A DNA stretch of 64,000 nt from the NCBI RefSeq assembly GCF_041549525.1, contig NZ_CP157456.1, positions 1,364,001 to 1,428,000 on the forward strand, written 5' to 3'. Below the pieces are notes generated by a model. That model was not told where the DNA came from, searched no databases, and saw only the letters and a list, made by a program, of their open reading frames with translations. How positions within the stretch are numbered: position 1 is the first letter of the stretch; each line of letters begins with the position of its first letter. The translations under genes and the position numbers were made by a program. The stretch comes from Paenarthrobacter aurescens. Its GTDB lineage: Bacteria > Actinomycetota > Actinomycetes > Actinomycetales > Micrococcaceae. Positions 1 to 9,457 of the stretch are shown here, one piece after another.

Positions 1-706
1 AATCGTTCATCATGTCCTTGTACTTCAGGACATCCCGGGATCCGATGTCGAAGGAGCGGTTGAGCTTCTCCGGGATCGCGGCGGCAGCCACCAGGTAATG
101 CAGAACGTCACGTACAGCGATGGCCTCCACCCTGTTGTTGACCCAGCTGGGCGCCGGCATGACAGGCAGGGTCTCGGCAAGGTGCCGGATCATCTCAAAG
201 GACGCTGAACCGGAACCGATCACCACTCCGGCCTGGAACACGATGGAATCCACCGCAGACTCAAGGAACACCCGGCCCACGGTTTCCCGGGACCGCATAT
301 GGATGGAAAGTTCCTGGTTCTCCGGGTGCAGGCCACCGAGGTAAACGATCCTGTCCACACCTGCTTCCTCGGCCGCGACTGCAACGAGCCGGGCCATTGC
401 TTCTTCCTTGGCCTCAAAGCCGCTCCCGGAGGCCATCGAGTGGACCAGGTAATAGAGCACGTCCACACCGTCCAGGGCGGTGGCCAGGCTTCCGGAATCG
501 GACAGGCTGTCCTGGATGATCTCCACCTGGTCGTGCCAGGGAACGTCCGCGATTTTCTGCGGCGTGCGGACCAGAACCTTGACCCTGTGCCCGGCTTCCA
601 GGAGCCGGGGGACCAGACGCCCGCCGATGTAACCGGTGGCGCCGGTGACCAGCACTGTCTTGGTTTCCTGCGGGGTGTTGGAATGTGTGGCTTCCGAAGG
701 CTGCAA
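1..706 (-). CDS. NAD(P)-binding SDR/NmrA-like protein (3' end outside window)
   Basis: Partial gene whose C-terminus is cut by the window edge. About 235 residues are visible. Near the N-terminus they show a Rossmann dinucleotide-binding motif (VLVTGATGYIGGRLV), as in atypical/extended SDR proteins of the NmrA or NAD-dependent epimerase type. I chose the TTG start at 706-704 because CAGGAG lies five bases upstream and no in-frame ATG precedes the Rossmann strand. Later segments (YLGGLHPEN, VFQAGVVIGSGS) also fit an atypical SDR fold acting on a nucleotide-sugar, quinone or similar small substrate. It is divergent from mfd, and the 109-bp gap (707-815) must hold both promoters. Substrate unknown; family call is firm, exact function is not. 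Confidence 0.8.
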   Translation of the reverse strand, partial: MQPSEATHSNTPQETKTVLVTGATGYIGGRLVPRLLEAGHRVKVLVRTPQKIADVPWHDQVEIIQDSLSDSGSLATALDGVDVLYYLVHSMASGSGFEAKEEAMARLVAVAAEEAGVDRIVYLGGLHPENQELSIHMRSRETVGRVFLESAVDSIVFQAGVVIGSGSASFEMIRHLAETLPVMPAPSWVNNRVEAIAVRDVLHYLVAAAAIPEKLNRSFDIGSRDVLKYKDMMND

Positions 707-815
707 AGGAACTCCTGTGGCTGGGGGTAGAGGTAGGCTGGAATGACCCGGCATTCATCTGAATTTCCGGGCATTTGTGTTGCCTGCCCTTGGACCCACC
801 CTAGGAGTTTCTGCC

Positions 816-3800
816 ATGAGCCTCAACGGTCTGCGCCGCGCACTGGCGGAGGACAAGACTTTTGCGCGCGTCCGCACGGAGGCGCAGCGGTCCTTCAGCG
901 ATCGGAACGCCGACTACCAGATCAGCGCCCCGCAAGGGATGCGCGCGGTGTTGCTCGCCGAAATGGCCGACGCCCTGGCTTCCGGCAGTGGGGAAGATCA
1001 CAGCAGCCCCGTGGTCCTTGCAGTCACCGCAACCGGACGTGAAGCCGAGGACCTCACCGCCGCGCTCGCCTCCTACCTTCCCGCGGATTCGGTGGCCACG
1101 TTCCCCAGCTGGGAGACCCTCCCGCACGAGCGGCTGTCGCCGCGCTCGGACACCGTTGGCCGCCGGCTCTCGGTCCTGCGCCGCCTGACCCACCCGGAAA
1201 GCTCGACGGCGGCCCCGTTGCGTGTGGTGGTAGCCCCGGTTCGCGCTGTTGTCCAGCCGATTGTGGCCGGCTTGGGTGACCTGGTTCCCGTCACCTTGCA
1301 GGTGGGGCAGGAACGTTCCTTCACAGAAGTTGTCCGCGCCCTGTCCGACGCCGCGTATGCCCGCGTTGACATGGTCACGCACCGTGGCGAGTTCGCAGTC
1401 CGCGGCGGCATCCTTGATGTCTTCCCGCCCACCGAGGACCATCCCATCCGCGTGGAATTCTTCGGTGACGAAGTGGACCAGATGCGCTGGTTCGCCGTGG
1501 CTGACCAGCGCTCGCTGTCAGCGCCCGGAATCCACCATCCCACGGAATTGCATGCCCCGCCGTGCCGGGAAATCCTGATCACGGCGTCGGTGATGTCCCG
1601 TGCGGCCAAGCTCAAGGCGGACATGCCAGCAGCGGCGGACATGCTGGAGAAGATTGCCGGCGGGATCGCCGTTGAAGGCATGGAATCCCTGGCCCCCGTG
1701 CTGGTGGATGCCATGGTCCCGTTCGTGGATCAGCTTCCGGCCGGCTCGCTTGCCGTGGTGATCGAGCCGGAAAAGGTGCGTACCCGCGCGCACGATCTCG
1801 CTGCCACCAACGAGGAATTCCTGGAAGCTGCCTGGTCAACTGCGTCCGACGGCGGTGCGGCGCCCCTTGACCTGTCTTCCCAGGCCTCCGCCGATCTTCA
1901 TGCTGCCAGTTTCCGTTCGCTCACCGACACCCGCTCGGCAGCCTTGGAACACGGTGTGTCCTGGTGGTCCATCACGTCCCTTGCTTCCGATGAGGACCTC
2001 GTCCTGGACATCGACGTCCTGAACATGCGCGCACGCGAACCCCGCGGTTACCAGGGTGATGTGGCTGAGATGCTGGAGTTCATCGGCTCCAGGGTCCGCG
2101 AGCAGTGGCGGGTAGTGGTGGTCACCGATGGCCCCGGTCCTGCCCAGCGCCTGGCCGAGCTGTTCCATGACGCGGAGATTCCTTGTTCCCGCGTTGATTC
2201 CCTGGATGTGGAACCCCAGCCGGGCATCATCGAGGTGACCTGCGCCGCCGTCGGACGCGGTTTTGTCCTGGACGGCCTCAAACTGGGCCTGCTGACCGAA
2301 GCTGATCTGCTGGGCCGCGCCACGGCCAGCTCCACCAAGGACATGCGCCGCATGCCGTCCAAGCGGCGCAACGCCGTGGACCCGTTGCAGCTTCATGCGG
2401 GCGATTTTGTGGTTCACGAGCAACATGGAATCGGCCGGTTTGTGGAGCTGATCCAGCGCAAGGTGGCCGGTACGTCCTCCTCCGATGCCGGACTGCGCGA
2501 ATACCTGGTGCTGGAGTACGCGCCGTCCAAGCGTGGCGCGCCGGGGGACCGGCTGTTCGTCCCCACCGATCAGCTGGACCAGGTGACCCGCTACGTGGGC
2601 GGTGATGCGCCCGCGTTGAGCAAGATGGGCGGCGCGGACTGGGCCAGCACCAAGTCCAAGGCGCGCAAGGCCGTCAAGGAGATCGCCGGGGAGCTGATCC
2701 GTTTGTACTCCGCCCGCATGGCCTCCCGGGGGCACGCCTTCGCGCCGGACACTCCTTGGCAGCGCGAGCTTGAAGAAGCGTTCCCGTACGTTGAAACACC
2801 GGACCAGTTGACCACTATCAATGAGGTCAAAGCGGACATGGAACGGGAGATCCCCATGGACCGGCTGGTCTCCGGTGACGTTGGCTACGGCAAAACCGAG
2901 ATCGCTGTCCGGGCAGCCTTCAAAGCCGTCCAGGACGGCAAGCAGGTGGCTGTTCTGGTACCCACCACCCTTCTGGCGCAGCAGCACTATGAGACCTTTA
3001 CCGAGCGCTTCTCCGGTTTCCCCCTGAGGGTCAAGCCGCTGTCCCGCTTCCAGAGCAGCAAAGAAGCCAAGGAAACAGCTGAGGGCGTCAAGAGCGGAGC
3101 TGTGGACGTAGTGATCGGCACCCACCGTCTCCTGTCCAAGGACTTCCAGTTTAAGGACCTGGGCCTGGTGATCGTTGACGAGGAGCAGCGCTTCGGTGTG
3201 GAACATAAGGAAGCGCTCAAGAAAATGCGCACCAACGTGGACGTGCTGGCCATGAGTGCAACGCCGATTCCGCGAACCTTGGAAATGTCGCTGACAGGCA
3301 TCCGCGAAACCTCCACGTTGGCCACGCCGCCGGAGGAACGCCACCCCGTGCTCACCTACGTGGGCCCCTACACCAACAAGCAGACCTCCGCAGCGATCCG
3401 ACGCGAACTCATGCGCGAAGGCCAGGTGTTCTTCGTCCACAACCGTGTCTCTTCCATTGAACGCATCGCCGCGCAAATCCGCGAGCTGGTTCCGGAAGCA
3501 AGGGTGGAAGTAGCGCACGGGCAGATGTCCGAGAGCCGCCTGGAAAAGATCATTGTGGACTTCTGGGAGAAGCGATTCGACGTCCTGGTCTGCACCACCA
3601 TCATTGAAACCGGCCTGGATATCTCCAATGCCAACACCTTGATTGTGGATGGGGCCGACAAATATGGCCTCTCGCAGCTCCACCAGCTCCGCGGGCGTGT
3701 GGGCCGTGGCCGTGAACGTGCCTATGCCTACTTCCTGTACCCCTCTGAGAAACCGCTGGGCGAAGTGGCGTTGGAGCGGCTGAAGGCCGTGGCCGCGCAC

Positions 3801-4448
3801 AACGAGCTCGGCGCCGGTATGCAGCTGGCCATGAAGGACCTTGAGATCCGCGGAGCCGGCAACCTGCTGGGCGGGGAACAGTCCGGCCACATCCAAGGTG
3901 TGGGCTTTGACCTCTACATCCGCTTGGTGGGCGAAGCTGTGGCCGAGTACCGCGGTGAGGCCGAAGAGAAGGCCGCCGAGATGAAAATCGAGCTGCCCGT
4001 TAACGCCCACCTGCCGCACGACTACGTACCCGGAGAAAGGTTGCGCCTGGAGGCGTACCGCAAACTGGCGTCCGCCATCACGTACGAGGCCATCGACGAA
4101 GTCCTGGCCGAACTCGTGGACCGCTACGGAGAGCCGCCGTTGCCGGCCCAAAACCTCATTGCCGTGGCCCGCTTCCGGGTAGGTGCCCGCGAGGCCGGCC
4201 TGTCCGACGTCGCACTCCAAGGAAACTTCATCCGTTTCTCCCCGGCGCAACTGCCCGAGTCCAAAACCATGCGCCTGAACCGCATGTACCCGGGCTCGCA
4301 GGTGAAGCCGGCCCTGGATGCGGTCCTGATTCCCAAACCCAAGACGGCCAAAATCGGTGGACGCGACCTTCAGGACGCCGAGATCCTGCAGTGGGCCAAC
4401 AACGTTATAGAGGCGATCTTCGCTGAAGTACCTGTAAAGGCTGGCTAA
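816..4448 (+). CDS. mfd: transcription-repair coupling factor Mfd
   Basis: 1210-residue Mfd, an ATP-dependent translocase that removes stalled RNA polymerase at DNA lesions and recruits UvrA. An N-terminal UvrB-like module is followed by the RNA-polymerase interaction domain at about residue 525 (LHAGDFVVHEQHGIGRF). The SF2 helicase core has Walker A GDVGYGKTE near 687 and a DEEQRF box near 788. A RecG-like motif region (GRVGRGRERAYAYF) and a C-terminal TRCF domain follow. The ATG at 816 is preceded by AGGAG at 803-807; an in-frame GTG at 777 is open but lacks a ribosome site. Length matches the family (about 1150-1230). The next gene starts 4 bases after the stop, so co-transcription is likely. 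Confidence 0.97.
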   Translation: MSLNGLRRALAEDKTFARVRTEAQRSFSDRNADYQISAPQGMRAVLLAEMADALASGSGEDHSSPVVLAVTATGREAEDLTAALASYLPADSVATFPSWETLPHERLSPRSDTVGRRLSVLRRLTHPESSTAAPLRVVVAPVRAVVQPIVAGLGDLVPVTLQVGQERSFTEVVRALSDAAYARVDMVTHRGEFAVRGGILDVFPPTEDHPIRVEFFGDEVDQMRWFAVADQRSLSAPGIHHPTELHAPPCREILITASVMSRAAKLKADMPAAADMLEKIAGGIAVEGMESLAPVLVDAMVPFVDQLPAGSLAVVIEPEKVRTRAHDLAATNEEFLEAAWSTASDGGAAPLDLSSQASADLHAASFRSLTDTRSAALEHGVSWWSITSLASDEDLVLDIDVLNMRAREPRGYQGDVAEMLEFIGSRVREQWRVVVVTDGPGPAQRLAELFHDAEIPCSRVDSLDVEPQPGIIEVTCAAVGRGFVLDGLKLGLLTEADLLGRATASSTKDMRRMPSKRRNAVDPLQLHAGDFVVHEQHGIGRFVELIQRKVAGTSSSDAGLREYLVLEYAPSKRGAPGDRLFVPTDQLDQVTRYVGGDAPALSKMGGADWASTKSKARKAVKEIAGELIRLYSARMASRGHAFAPDTPWQRELEEAFPYVETPDQLTTINEVKADMEREIPMDRLVSGDVGYGKTEIAVRAAFKAVQDGKQVAVLVPTTLLAQQHYETFTERFSGFPLRVKPLSRFQSSKEAKETAEGVKSGAVDVVIGTHRLLSKDFQFKDLGLVIVDEEQRFGVEHKEALKKMRTNVDVLAMSATPIPRTLEMSLTGIRETSTLATPPEERHPVLTYVGPYTNKQTSAAIRRELMREGQVFFVHNRVSSIERIAAQIRELVPEARVEVAHGQMSESRLEKIIVDFWEKRFDVLVCTTIIETGLDISNANTLIVDGADKYGLSQLHQLRGRVGRGRERAYAYFLYPSEKPLGEVALERLKAVAAHNELGAGMQLAMKDLEIRGAGNLLGGEQSGHIQGVGFDLYIRLVGEAVAEYRGEAEEKAAEMKIELPVNAHLPHDYVPGERLRLEAYRKLASAITYEAIDEVLAELVDRYGEPPLPAQNLIAVARFRVGAREAGLSDVALQGNFIRFSPAQLPESKTMRLNRMYPGSQVKPALDAVLIPKPKTAKIGGRDLQDAEILQWANNVIEAIFAEVPVKAG

Positions 4449-4452
4449 CTGC

Positions 4453-5262
4453 ATGATGGGAGGACATCACGCCGCGTCAGGAGCCGCGGCGTGGATAGCT
4501 ATTGCCTCAACCGGGCCATATGCGTTGGGCTGGTACCCCTTGGATTCCACCGGAATCCTCATTGGCGCCATGGCGACGGCGGGAACTGCTTTGGTGGTGG
4601 ACTGGGACCACCGCCACAGCACCATCGCCAACTCGCTGCCTCCACTGTCCAACGTCATTGCGGTGGGGATAGAAAAAGCCAGCGGCGGGCACCGGCAGGG
4701 AACACACTCGTTATTGGGGGCCTCCGCCTTTGTGGTGCTCGCAGCCATGGCCGCGCAGTTCCAGATGGTCACCCCGGTAGGCAAGCTTTCCATCGGCGCC
4801 GGGTTACTGTGCATGTTCATGATCAACCTGGCTGCCAAGGCATTGAACCTGTTCCCCAAGTCAGGCTGGATCACCAACTGGCTGTTCGCGCTGGTCATGG
4901 CCGGCCTGGTGACGTGGTTCGCACCGGACCAGTGGGGCTGGTTGCCGCTGTCCATGCTCACCGGCGTGGTGGTCCACATTGTGGGGGACATGATCACTGT
5001 GGGCGGGGTGCCGCTGCTCTGGCCGATCGTTATCAAACCACCCAAATTCCTGCGTAAATCCGTGATCCGGGGCATCTGGCGGCCGAACGGCGCCTTCTCC
5101 ATCCCGTTGCTGGGACGGGCTGGTTCACGCCGGGAATGGTTGGTCCTGATCCCCGTGAGCGGGTACGCCATGGTGGGCATGGGGGTTGCCGCGTGGACGT
5201 TGGCGCAACAGCACTGGCCGGGCGTCCTTGCTGCTCTGGGCGGGGTAGTACAAATGCCCTGA
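4453..5262 (+). CDS. membrane-bound metal-dependent hydrolase (YdjM/DUF457 family)
   Basis: 269-residue multi-pass membrane protein of the YdjM/DUF457 type, annotated in other genomes as LexA-regulated or inner-membrane metal-dependent hydrolase. The signature is seen as DWDHRHS near residue 50 and GHRQGTHS near 80, both supplying candidate metal-binding His/Asp residues. Several hydrophobic helices follow, with a HIVGDMIT motif in the third quarter. It begins 4 bases after the mfd stop; tandem ATGs at 4453 and 4456 are both possible, and only a weak AAAGG lies upstream. The substrate of this family is not established. It ends convergently against the beta-helix gene, with a short tandem repeat in the gap. 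Confidence 0.75.
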   Translation: MMGGHHAASGAAAWIAIASTGPYALGWYPLDSTGILIGAMATAGTALVVDWDHRHSTIANSLPPLSNVIAVGIEKASGGHRQGTHSLLGASAFVVLAAMAAQFQMVTPVGKLSIGAGLLCMFMINLAAKALNLFPKSGWITNWLFALVMAGLVTWFAPDQWGWLPLSMLTGVVVHIVGDMITVGGVPLLWPIVIKPPKFLRKSVIRGIWRPNGAFSIPLLGRAGSRREWLVLIPVSGYAMVGMGVAAWTLAQQHWPGVLAALGGVVQMP

Positions 5263-5263
5263 A

Positions 5264-5297
5264 CAACCCGTGTCAGCAGGGCAACCCGTGTCAGCAG
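5264..5297. repeat. two-copy 16-bp tandem direct repeat
   Basis: CAACCCGTGTCAGCAG occurs perfectly at 5264-5279 and again at 5282-5297, separated by GG, an 18-bp period. The second copy runs over the stop codon of the convergent minus-strand gene, so duplication may have altered its last codons. No transposon end is visible. Confidence 0.8.
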
Positions 5298-6439
5298 CGG
5301 GTGAAATTTCCTGCCACAACGTTGCCGGGGGCGTCCTCAAGCATCATGGTGCCGGCCTGGCAGGTGAGGTTGTTGGTCACCTCGATGTTTTCCAGGTCCC
5401 CACTGAAGTTCAGCCAAGGCCCTTGCAGGTTGAAGAACTCGTTGTTCCTGACCGTAACATCGCGAACCGCAGCATGGCCGCCGTCGTAGTATCCCGTGAT
5501 GAGACCATCGGGCGAACCCCAAAAGCGGTTCCCGTCCACGGTGATGTTGTGAATTTCGTGCGTGCTGAGGGCTAACTGCAGGCCTGAACCGTGGGAGCCG
5601 CCGCGGACGTCATTGTTCCGGTAAATCACGTGATGAACGGGTGCGCCCAGGGCCTGGGCCACCAGTCCGTCGTCGCCGTCGGCTCCCTGACGCTGGTCAA
5701 CGGTGTTTCCCTCCACCAGGCCGTCATGGGAATCGGTGATGTGAATGCCGTCCAATTGGTCGTAGTGGTCGCTGCTGGTCACGGTGGTCCGGCTCTCCCG
5801 TACGCAGAAATTGCTGCTGGCCACTACAGCTATGGAATACGTGTAGGGATTCCGGGTGGTGACCCCCTGCACCAGGGCATTGGTGGAATGGCGGACATCC
5901 ACCAAATATTCGCGCAGGCGTCCGGGCAAGTTGCCCTCCAGCTCTTCCCCGTTCTGATCCGCGGTGAGCCAGGAGATGGTGACGTTCTGCGCGCCGTTTG
6001 TGGTGATCAGCGGGTGACCGCCAAACGGGCCCTCAAACTCGAGGAAATCCGGGCCGGCTTTCAGGACGGTGTCCGGTCCGGATCCCCTGAGAGATACGTT
6101 GCTCTTGATAACCAACGGGCGCTCCAGGGTGAAGACGCCCTCCGGCAGCTGAATGATGGCGCCGCCAATTTTGGCCGCTGAATCTATTGCCTGTTGCAAG
6201 GACCTGGAGGTGTCCTGGGCGTCCAGGTAGCCATTTGCTGTCCACTCTTTGACGTTGGTGGCTTGGCTTCCGTAGGCATCGCAGGCGCCCGGTTCGGCCC
6301 GCTGGAGAGCGTCAGGCTGGGCCAGCGCATCAGGATGTCCCAACGGGGTGGCCGAACCGCAGCCTGTTACCAACAGTGCTGTGGCCAGGGCCATTAACAA
6401 CAAATGGCCCAGGCGGGAGCCCGGGCCATTCAAAGTCAT
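5291..6439 (-). CDS. secreted right-handed beta-helix lipoprotein
   Basis: 382-residue exported protein. A hydrophobic N-terminal stretch ends in a lipobox-like LLVTGC near residue 27, so a lipid-anchored surface protein is likely. The mature part reads as a parallel beta-helix of the pectate-lyase superfamily: an N-terminal segment with SLQQAIDSAAKIGGAIIQLPEG, then rungs rich in NVTI, GNTV and RNNDV turns. Families of this fold often cleave or bind polysaccharides, but I see no clear catalytic triad, so I do not assign an enzyme. The start at 6439 lies 10 bases after the upstream stop and has no strong ribosome site; Met16 would still leave a signal peptide. It is probably co-transcribed with the small membrane protein upstream. 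Confidence 0.7.
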   Translation of the reverse strand: MTLNGPGSRLGHLLLMALATALLVTGCGSATPLGHPDALAQPDALQRAEPGACDAYGSQATNVKEWTANGYLDAQDTSRSLQQAIDSAAKIGGAIIQLPEGVFTLERPLVIKSNVSLRGSGPDTVLKAGPDFLEFEGPFGGHPLITTNGAQNVTISWLTADQNGEELEGNLPGRLREYLVDVRHSTNALVQGVTTRNPYTYSIAVVASSNFCVRESRTTVTSSDHYDQLDGIHITDSHDGLVEGNTVDQRQGADGDDGLVAQALGAPVHHVIYRNNDVRGGSHGSGLQLALSTHEIHNITVDGNRFWGSPDGLITGYYDGGHAAVRDVTVRNNEFFNLQGPWLNFSGDLENIEVTNNLTCQAGTMMLEDAPGNVVAGNFTRC

Positions 6440-6448
6440 CAGCGAAGT

Positions 6449-6676
6449 CTAGTTTTCGCCAGCAGAATCAGAGCGACCAAAAATGGTCTGCGGGATCCAG
6501 AATGCCAGAGCGAAGAGGCCCAGGCAGACGGCCATCGGCCACGGGTTGTCCAGCGTGAGGAAGGACAGGGAGTAGATGGCGGCCAGGAAGAGCACGATCA
6601 TGACCACGAACAGCACAATGCTCTGGACGAGACTATTCTCTTTTTCAATGGGGGCGCTTGTGGCGTTCTTGGACAT
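6449..6676 (-). CDS. small two-helix membrane protein, unknown function
   Basis: 75-residue protein with two clear hydrophobic helices (about residues 18-38 and 47-64) separated by a short polar turn, and charged ends. A good GGAGGAATG ribosome site directly precedes the ATG. No enzymatic motif. It sits between deoC (52 bases upstream) and the beta-helix lipoprotein (10 bases downstream) on the same strand, so it may belong to one transcript. I do not recognise the family. Confidence 0.75.
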   Translation of the reverse strand: MSKNATSAPIEKENSLVQSIVLFVVMIVLFLAAIYSLSFLTLDNPWPMAVCLGLFALAFWIPQTIFGRSDSAGEN

Positions 6677-6728
6677 TCATTCCTCCTCGGCCCCGCAGGG
6701 CTCAAAATCTGTGACGGCAGCGGAAGCC

Positions 6729-7421
6729 TTAGTAGGCAGATGAACCCTGTTCACCTTTGACAATGGCAATTCCGGAGCTCGCTCCGATACGTGTTGCACC
6801 AGCAGCAATCATAGCCTGTGCATCGGCCAGGGATCGCACTCCACCGGAGGCCTTGACCCCCAGGTCAGGTCCAACGGTCCTGCGCATCAGCGCAACGTCC
6901 TCCACGGTTGCGCCGCCGCCGTTGAATCCGGTGGACGTCTTGACGAAGTCAGCCCCCGCTTCAACAGCGGCCTGGCAGGCGATGACCTTCTGGTCATCGC
7001 TGAGCATGGATGTTTCGATGATGACCTTCAGGATGGCTTCACCGGCGTGGACAACCTCGGACACGGCCCTGATGTCATCCACCAGCGCGCCCTTGTCATT
7101 CGCGCGCGCGGAAGCCATGTTGATCACCATGTCGATTTCATCGGCACCGTCCAACACGGCACCGCGGGCCTCAAAGGCCTTGACGTCGCTGGGGGTGGCG
7201 CCCAGTGGGAACCCGATCACCGAGCACGTGAGCACACCGGAACCCTTGAGGGCCTTGGTGACGGTCTTGACCCACACCGGGTTCACGCAGACTGACTTGA
7301 ACTTGTACTCAACGGCCTCCGCGCACACCTTGAGGACGTCAGCCTCGCTGGCCTCCGGCTTCAACAGTGTGTGGTCAATGTAGGAGGCGATATTTGCAGG
7401 GGCGACGGCTTCGTTGCTCAT
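6729..7421 (-). CDS. deoC: deoxyribose-phosphate aldolase
   Basis: 230-residue class I aldolase that splits 2-deoxyribose-5-phosphate into glyceraldehyde-3-phosphate and acetaldehyde in deoxynucleoside catabolism. The family pattern is clear: [10 protein letters not shown] at the N-terminus, VCVNPVWV, the Schiff-base lysine region [10 protein letters not shown], the second lysine in FVKTSTGF, and the phosphate-binding VKASGGVR. I start at the ATG at 7421, with AAGGA upstream; an in-frame extension to 7472 has no ribosome site. Length is typical (about 220-230). Another nucleoside-salvage gene, purine nucleoside phosphorylase, is 19 kb away. Confidence 0.96.
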   Translation of the reverse strand: MSNEAVAPANIASYIDHTLLKPEASEADVLKVCAEAVEYKFKSVCVNPVWVKTVTKALKGSGVLTCSVIGFPLGATPSDVKAFEARGAVLDGADEIDMVINMASARANDKGALVDDIRAVSEVVHAGEAILKVIIETSMLSDDQKVIACQAAVEAGADFVKTSTGFNGGGATVEDVALMRRTVGPDLGVKASGGVRSLADAQAMIAAGATRIGASSGIAIVKGEQGSSAY

Positions 7422-7560
7422 GGAATCCTTCCGTGCAGGGCGTGGCCGGCCCGGTGGCCGCAGGGTTGTCACTGCCCGTCAAAGGACCATCTTGCCACAA
7501 ACCCGTGCGCGCACCCGTGGGCCTTCGCCTGCGGCAGCGCCAGCCTCAGCCGGTAGCGAT

Positions 7561-8472
7561 TCAGGCGGCCATGAGCGCCGGCTCGTCCTCTTTGCCGGCG
7601 CTCAGGAGCAGGCCCGAGGCACACAACATTGCGGAGGATTCGGCGGAGAGAAGCAGGCCCAGCCGAAGCCCGTCGCAGGAGGCGGCATCACCAATCGCCC
7701 AGATGCCCGGGACGGACGTGGCGAGGTCGCGCCCCACTGAAATACCGCCGTCGGGAGATGTTGTCAGTCCGGCGCTTTCGGCGAGGTCGTTGCGGGCGGT
7801 GCGCTCCTCGGCCAGGATCACCAGATCGCCTTTCATGCTGCTGCCATCTTCGAACACGATGCCCGTTGCCGGCAGCGCGGTACCTTGAACGGCGTTGTCG
7901 GTGCCGGTACCGGCACCGCTTTCAGTGGCGGAGAAGGGAACGACGGCGGTGGGGCGGAGGGTTGTGCGGACGGGCCGGACTCCGCGGGCCCGCAACACGG
8001 CCTCGGCCTGGCCCGCTGCGGGTCCGTTTCCAACGAGGATTCCCAGCGGACGGCGGCCCACCAGACGGGTGACGTCCTTGACTGCTTCGCCGATGCTTGC
8101 CGCGTCATCGATGGTGGAGTAGCTCAGGCCTGATTCGGCCCCTGGTACCGGCGGAAGGGCGGGGGCGGAACCGGTAGCGATCACAAGCTGGTCATAAGAG
8201 AACTCCATGCCATCCACGGTGGTCACCATCTTCGCATCAGCGTCAATGAAGCTCGCCGCCTGCCCGAACCGGACCGATACCTGCGGCAGTTCTGCCAGTT
8301 CCAGGAGGGCTTCCGGGCACTCGTCGCGGTTGCTGAGGACTGTGATGGTTCCGTGGAAAGCGCGCTGCCGGGAGTCTGACCCTCCAGCAATCCGCCGCAC
8401 CAAAGCCTGGGCCGCTGGGCCTGCTCCGGCAATGACGATGTGGAGGGAAGGTGCGGACTGGATGGCGGACAT
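7561..8472 (-). CDS. stand-alone NirB-like FAD/NAD(P)-dependent oxidoreductase
   Basis: 303-residue flavoprotein with two Rossmann motifs: FAD-binding HIVIAGAGPAAQ at about residue 10 and NAD(P)-binding LVGNGPAAGQAEAV near 160. It also has LVIATGS and the C-terminal FAD motif VPGIWAIGDAA. The layout equals the N-terminal third of nitrite reductase NirB and related pyridine-nucleotide disulfide oxidoreductases, but no [2Fe-2S], siroheme or redox-cysteine part follows. It could pass electrons to a separate partner. The start at 8472 has GAAAGGG upstream. A palindrome resembling a GlnR half-site pair lies 110 bases upstream, which would fit a nitrogen-linked role; that link is inference. Confidence 0.8.
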   Translation of the reverse strand: MSAIQSAPSLHIVIAGAGPAAQALVRRIAGGSDSRQRAFHGTITVLSNRDECPEALLELAELPQVSVRFGQAASFIDADAKMVTTVDGMEFSYDQLVIATGSAPALPPVPGAESGLSYSTIDDAASIGEAVKDVTRLVGRRPLGILVGNGPAAGQAEAVLRARGVRPVRTTLRPTAVVPFSATESGAGTGTDNAVQGTALPATGIVFEDGSSMKGDLVILAEERTARNDLAESAGLTTSPDGGISVGRDLATSVPGIWAIGDAASCDGLRLGLLLSAESSAMLCASGLLLSAGKEDEPALMAA

Positions 8473-8581
8473 GTTTGGCCCTTTCGCTCATGTGACCTGC
8501 TGTTGATCATCAGCGTAGGGGGCCGGTTTTTCGCGGGTGTTTCGCCGCTGTTGCCATTAATGGCCTATCCGTAGCGTGGTG

Positions 8582-8597
8582 TTTACCGGCCGGTAAT
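8582..8597. promoter_or_regulatory. GlnR-type palindrome candidate
   Basis: TTTAC-CGGCCG-GTAAT is a near-perfect palindrome with the five-base half-sites and six-base spacing of actinobacterial GlnR boxes. It lies in the 171-bp gap shared by the divergent NirB-like flavoprotein and SDR genes. A simple GC-rich palindrome for another regulator is equally possible. Confidence 0.3.
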
Positions 8598-8643
8598 AAC
8601 GTGGATCACATCAGGCGTGGCTCAGGCCCAATAGAGTCGGAGC

Positions 8644-9414
8644 ATGACGTCAAAGACGAAGGTGGCATTGGTAACCGGAGTAGGAAGGCGCCGTTCCATC
8701 GGGGCGGGCCTGGCTGTTGGCTTGGCGCGGGATGGCTGGGATCTGGCCCTTAACTACTGGACGCCATACGATCAGCGTCTGGGGATGGAGGGATCTGAGG
8801 AGGATCCCGAGTCAGTGGCCCAGGAGTGCCGGCGGCTCGGCGCCGCCGTCGAGCTCGTATCCGGTGACCTTGGCGATCCTGCGGTGCCAGCCGAACTCAT
8901 CGCTGCCGCGGGGCGGCTTGGGACCGTGAACGGGCTGGTCCTCTCGCATTGTGAGTCCGTGAACAGTTCCATCCTGAGCACCTCGGTGGAAAGCTGGGAC
9001 CGCCATTTCGCTGTGAACTCGAGAAGTACCTGGCTGCTCATCAAGGCTTTCGCCGAGCAGCTGCCGGTTGCTGTTCCCGGTGAGGTGGGTGGGCGCATAG
9101 TTGCCCTGACCAGCGATCATACGGCCCACAACCTGCCGTACGGCGCCAGTAAGGGAGCCTTGGACAGGATCGTGACGGCCGCCGCAGTGGAACTCGCGGA
9201 TCGTGGAGTGCGGGCCAATGTAGTGAATCCCGGGCCGATTGATACCGGATGGATGGACGAGGCAATGCGCCAATGGGCGAGCTCCGCCACCCCCGCCGGC
9301 CGGTTGGGTACAGCGGAGGACACCGCAAACCTGGTGCGTTTCCTGTTCTCTGATGCCGGCTCCTGGATCAACGGTCAGTTGTTGCACAGCAGCGGTGGTT
9401 TCAACGCAGGTTGA
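8644..9414 (+). CDS. SDR family oxidoreductase
   Basis: 256-residue classical short-chain dehydrogenase/reductase. The N-terminus has an altered cofactor motif, VTGVGRRRSIGAGLA, typical of the subgroup with RRR-SIG instead of GxxxGIG. The active-site Tyr-Lys pair is in YGASKG near residue 162, preceded by an ALTSD serine segment, and PGPIDTGWM follows. An insertion after the second strand (YWTPYDQRLGMEGSEEDP) is characteristic of this subgroup. ATG at 8644 follows GGAG. Substrate cannot be told. The DHFR-like gene starts 43 bases downstream on the same strand and may be co-transcribed. Confidence 0.88.
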   Translation: MTSKTKVALVTGVGRRRSIGAGLAVGLARDGWDLALNYWTPYDQRLGMEGSEEDPESVAQECRRLGAAVELVSGDLGDPAVPAELIAAAGRLGTVNGLVLSHCESVNSSILSTSVESWDRHFAVNSRSTWLLIKAFAEQLPVAVPGEVGGRIVALTSDHTAHNLPYGASKGALDRIVTAAAVELADRGVRANVVNPGPIDTGWMDEAMRQWASSATPAGRLGTAEDTANLVRFLFSDAGSWINGQLLHSSGGFNAG

Positions 9415-9457
9415 TGAACCCGCTGACCCTTGCGGGCGGTGGTGGCATGATGGGCCC

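Noticed and set aside
1836..4454. 872-codon open frame on minus opposite mfd
   Set aside because: Fully antisense to a clear mfd gene; GC-rich third positions keep the opposite frame open, and the translation shows no domain or ribosome site.
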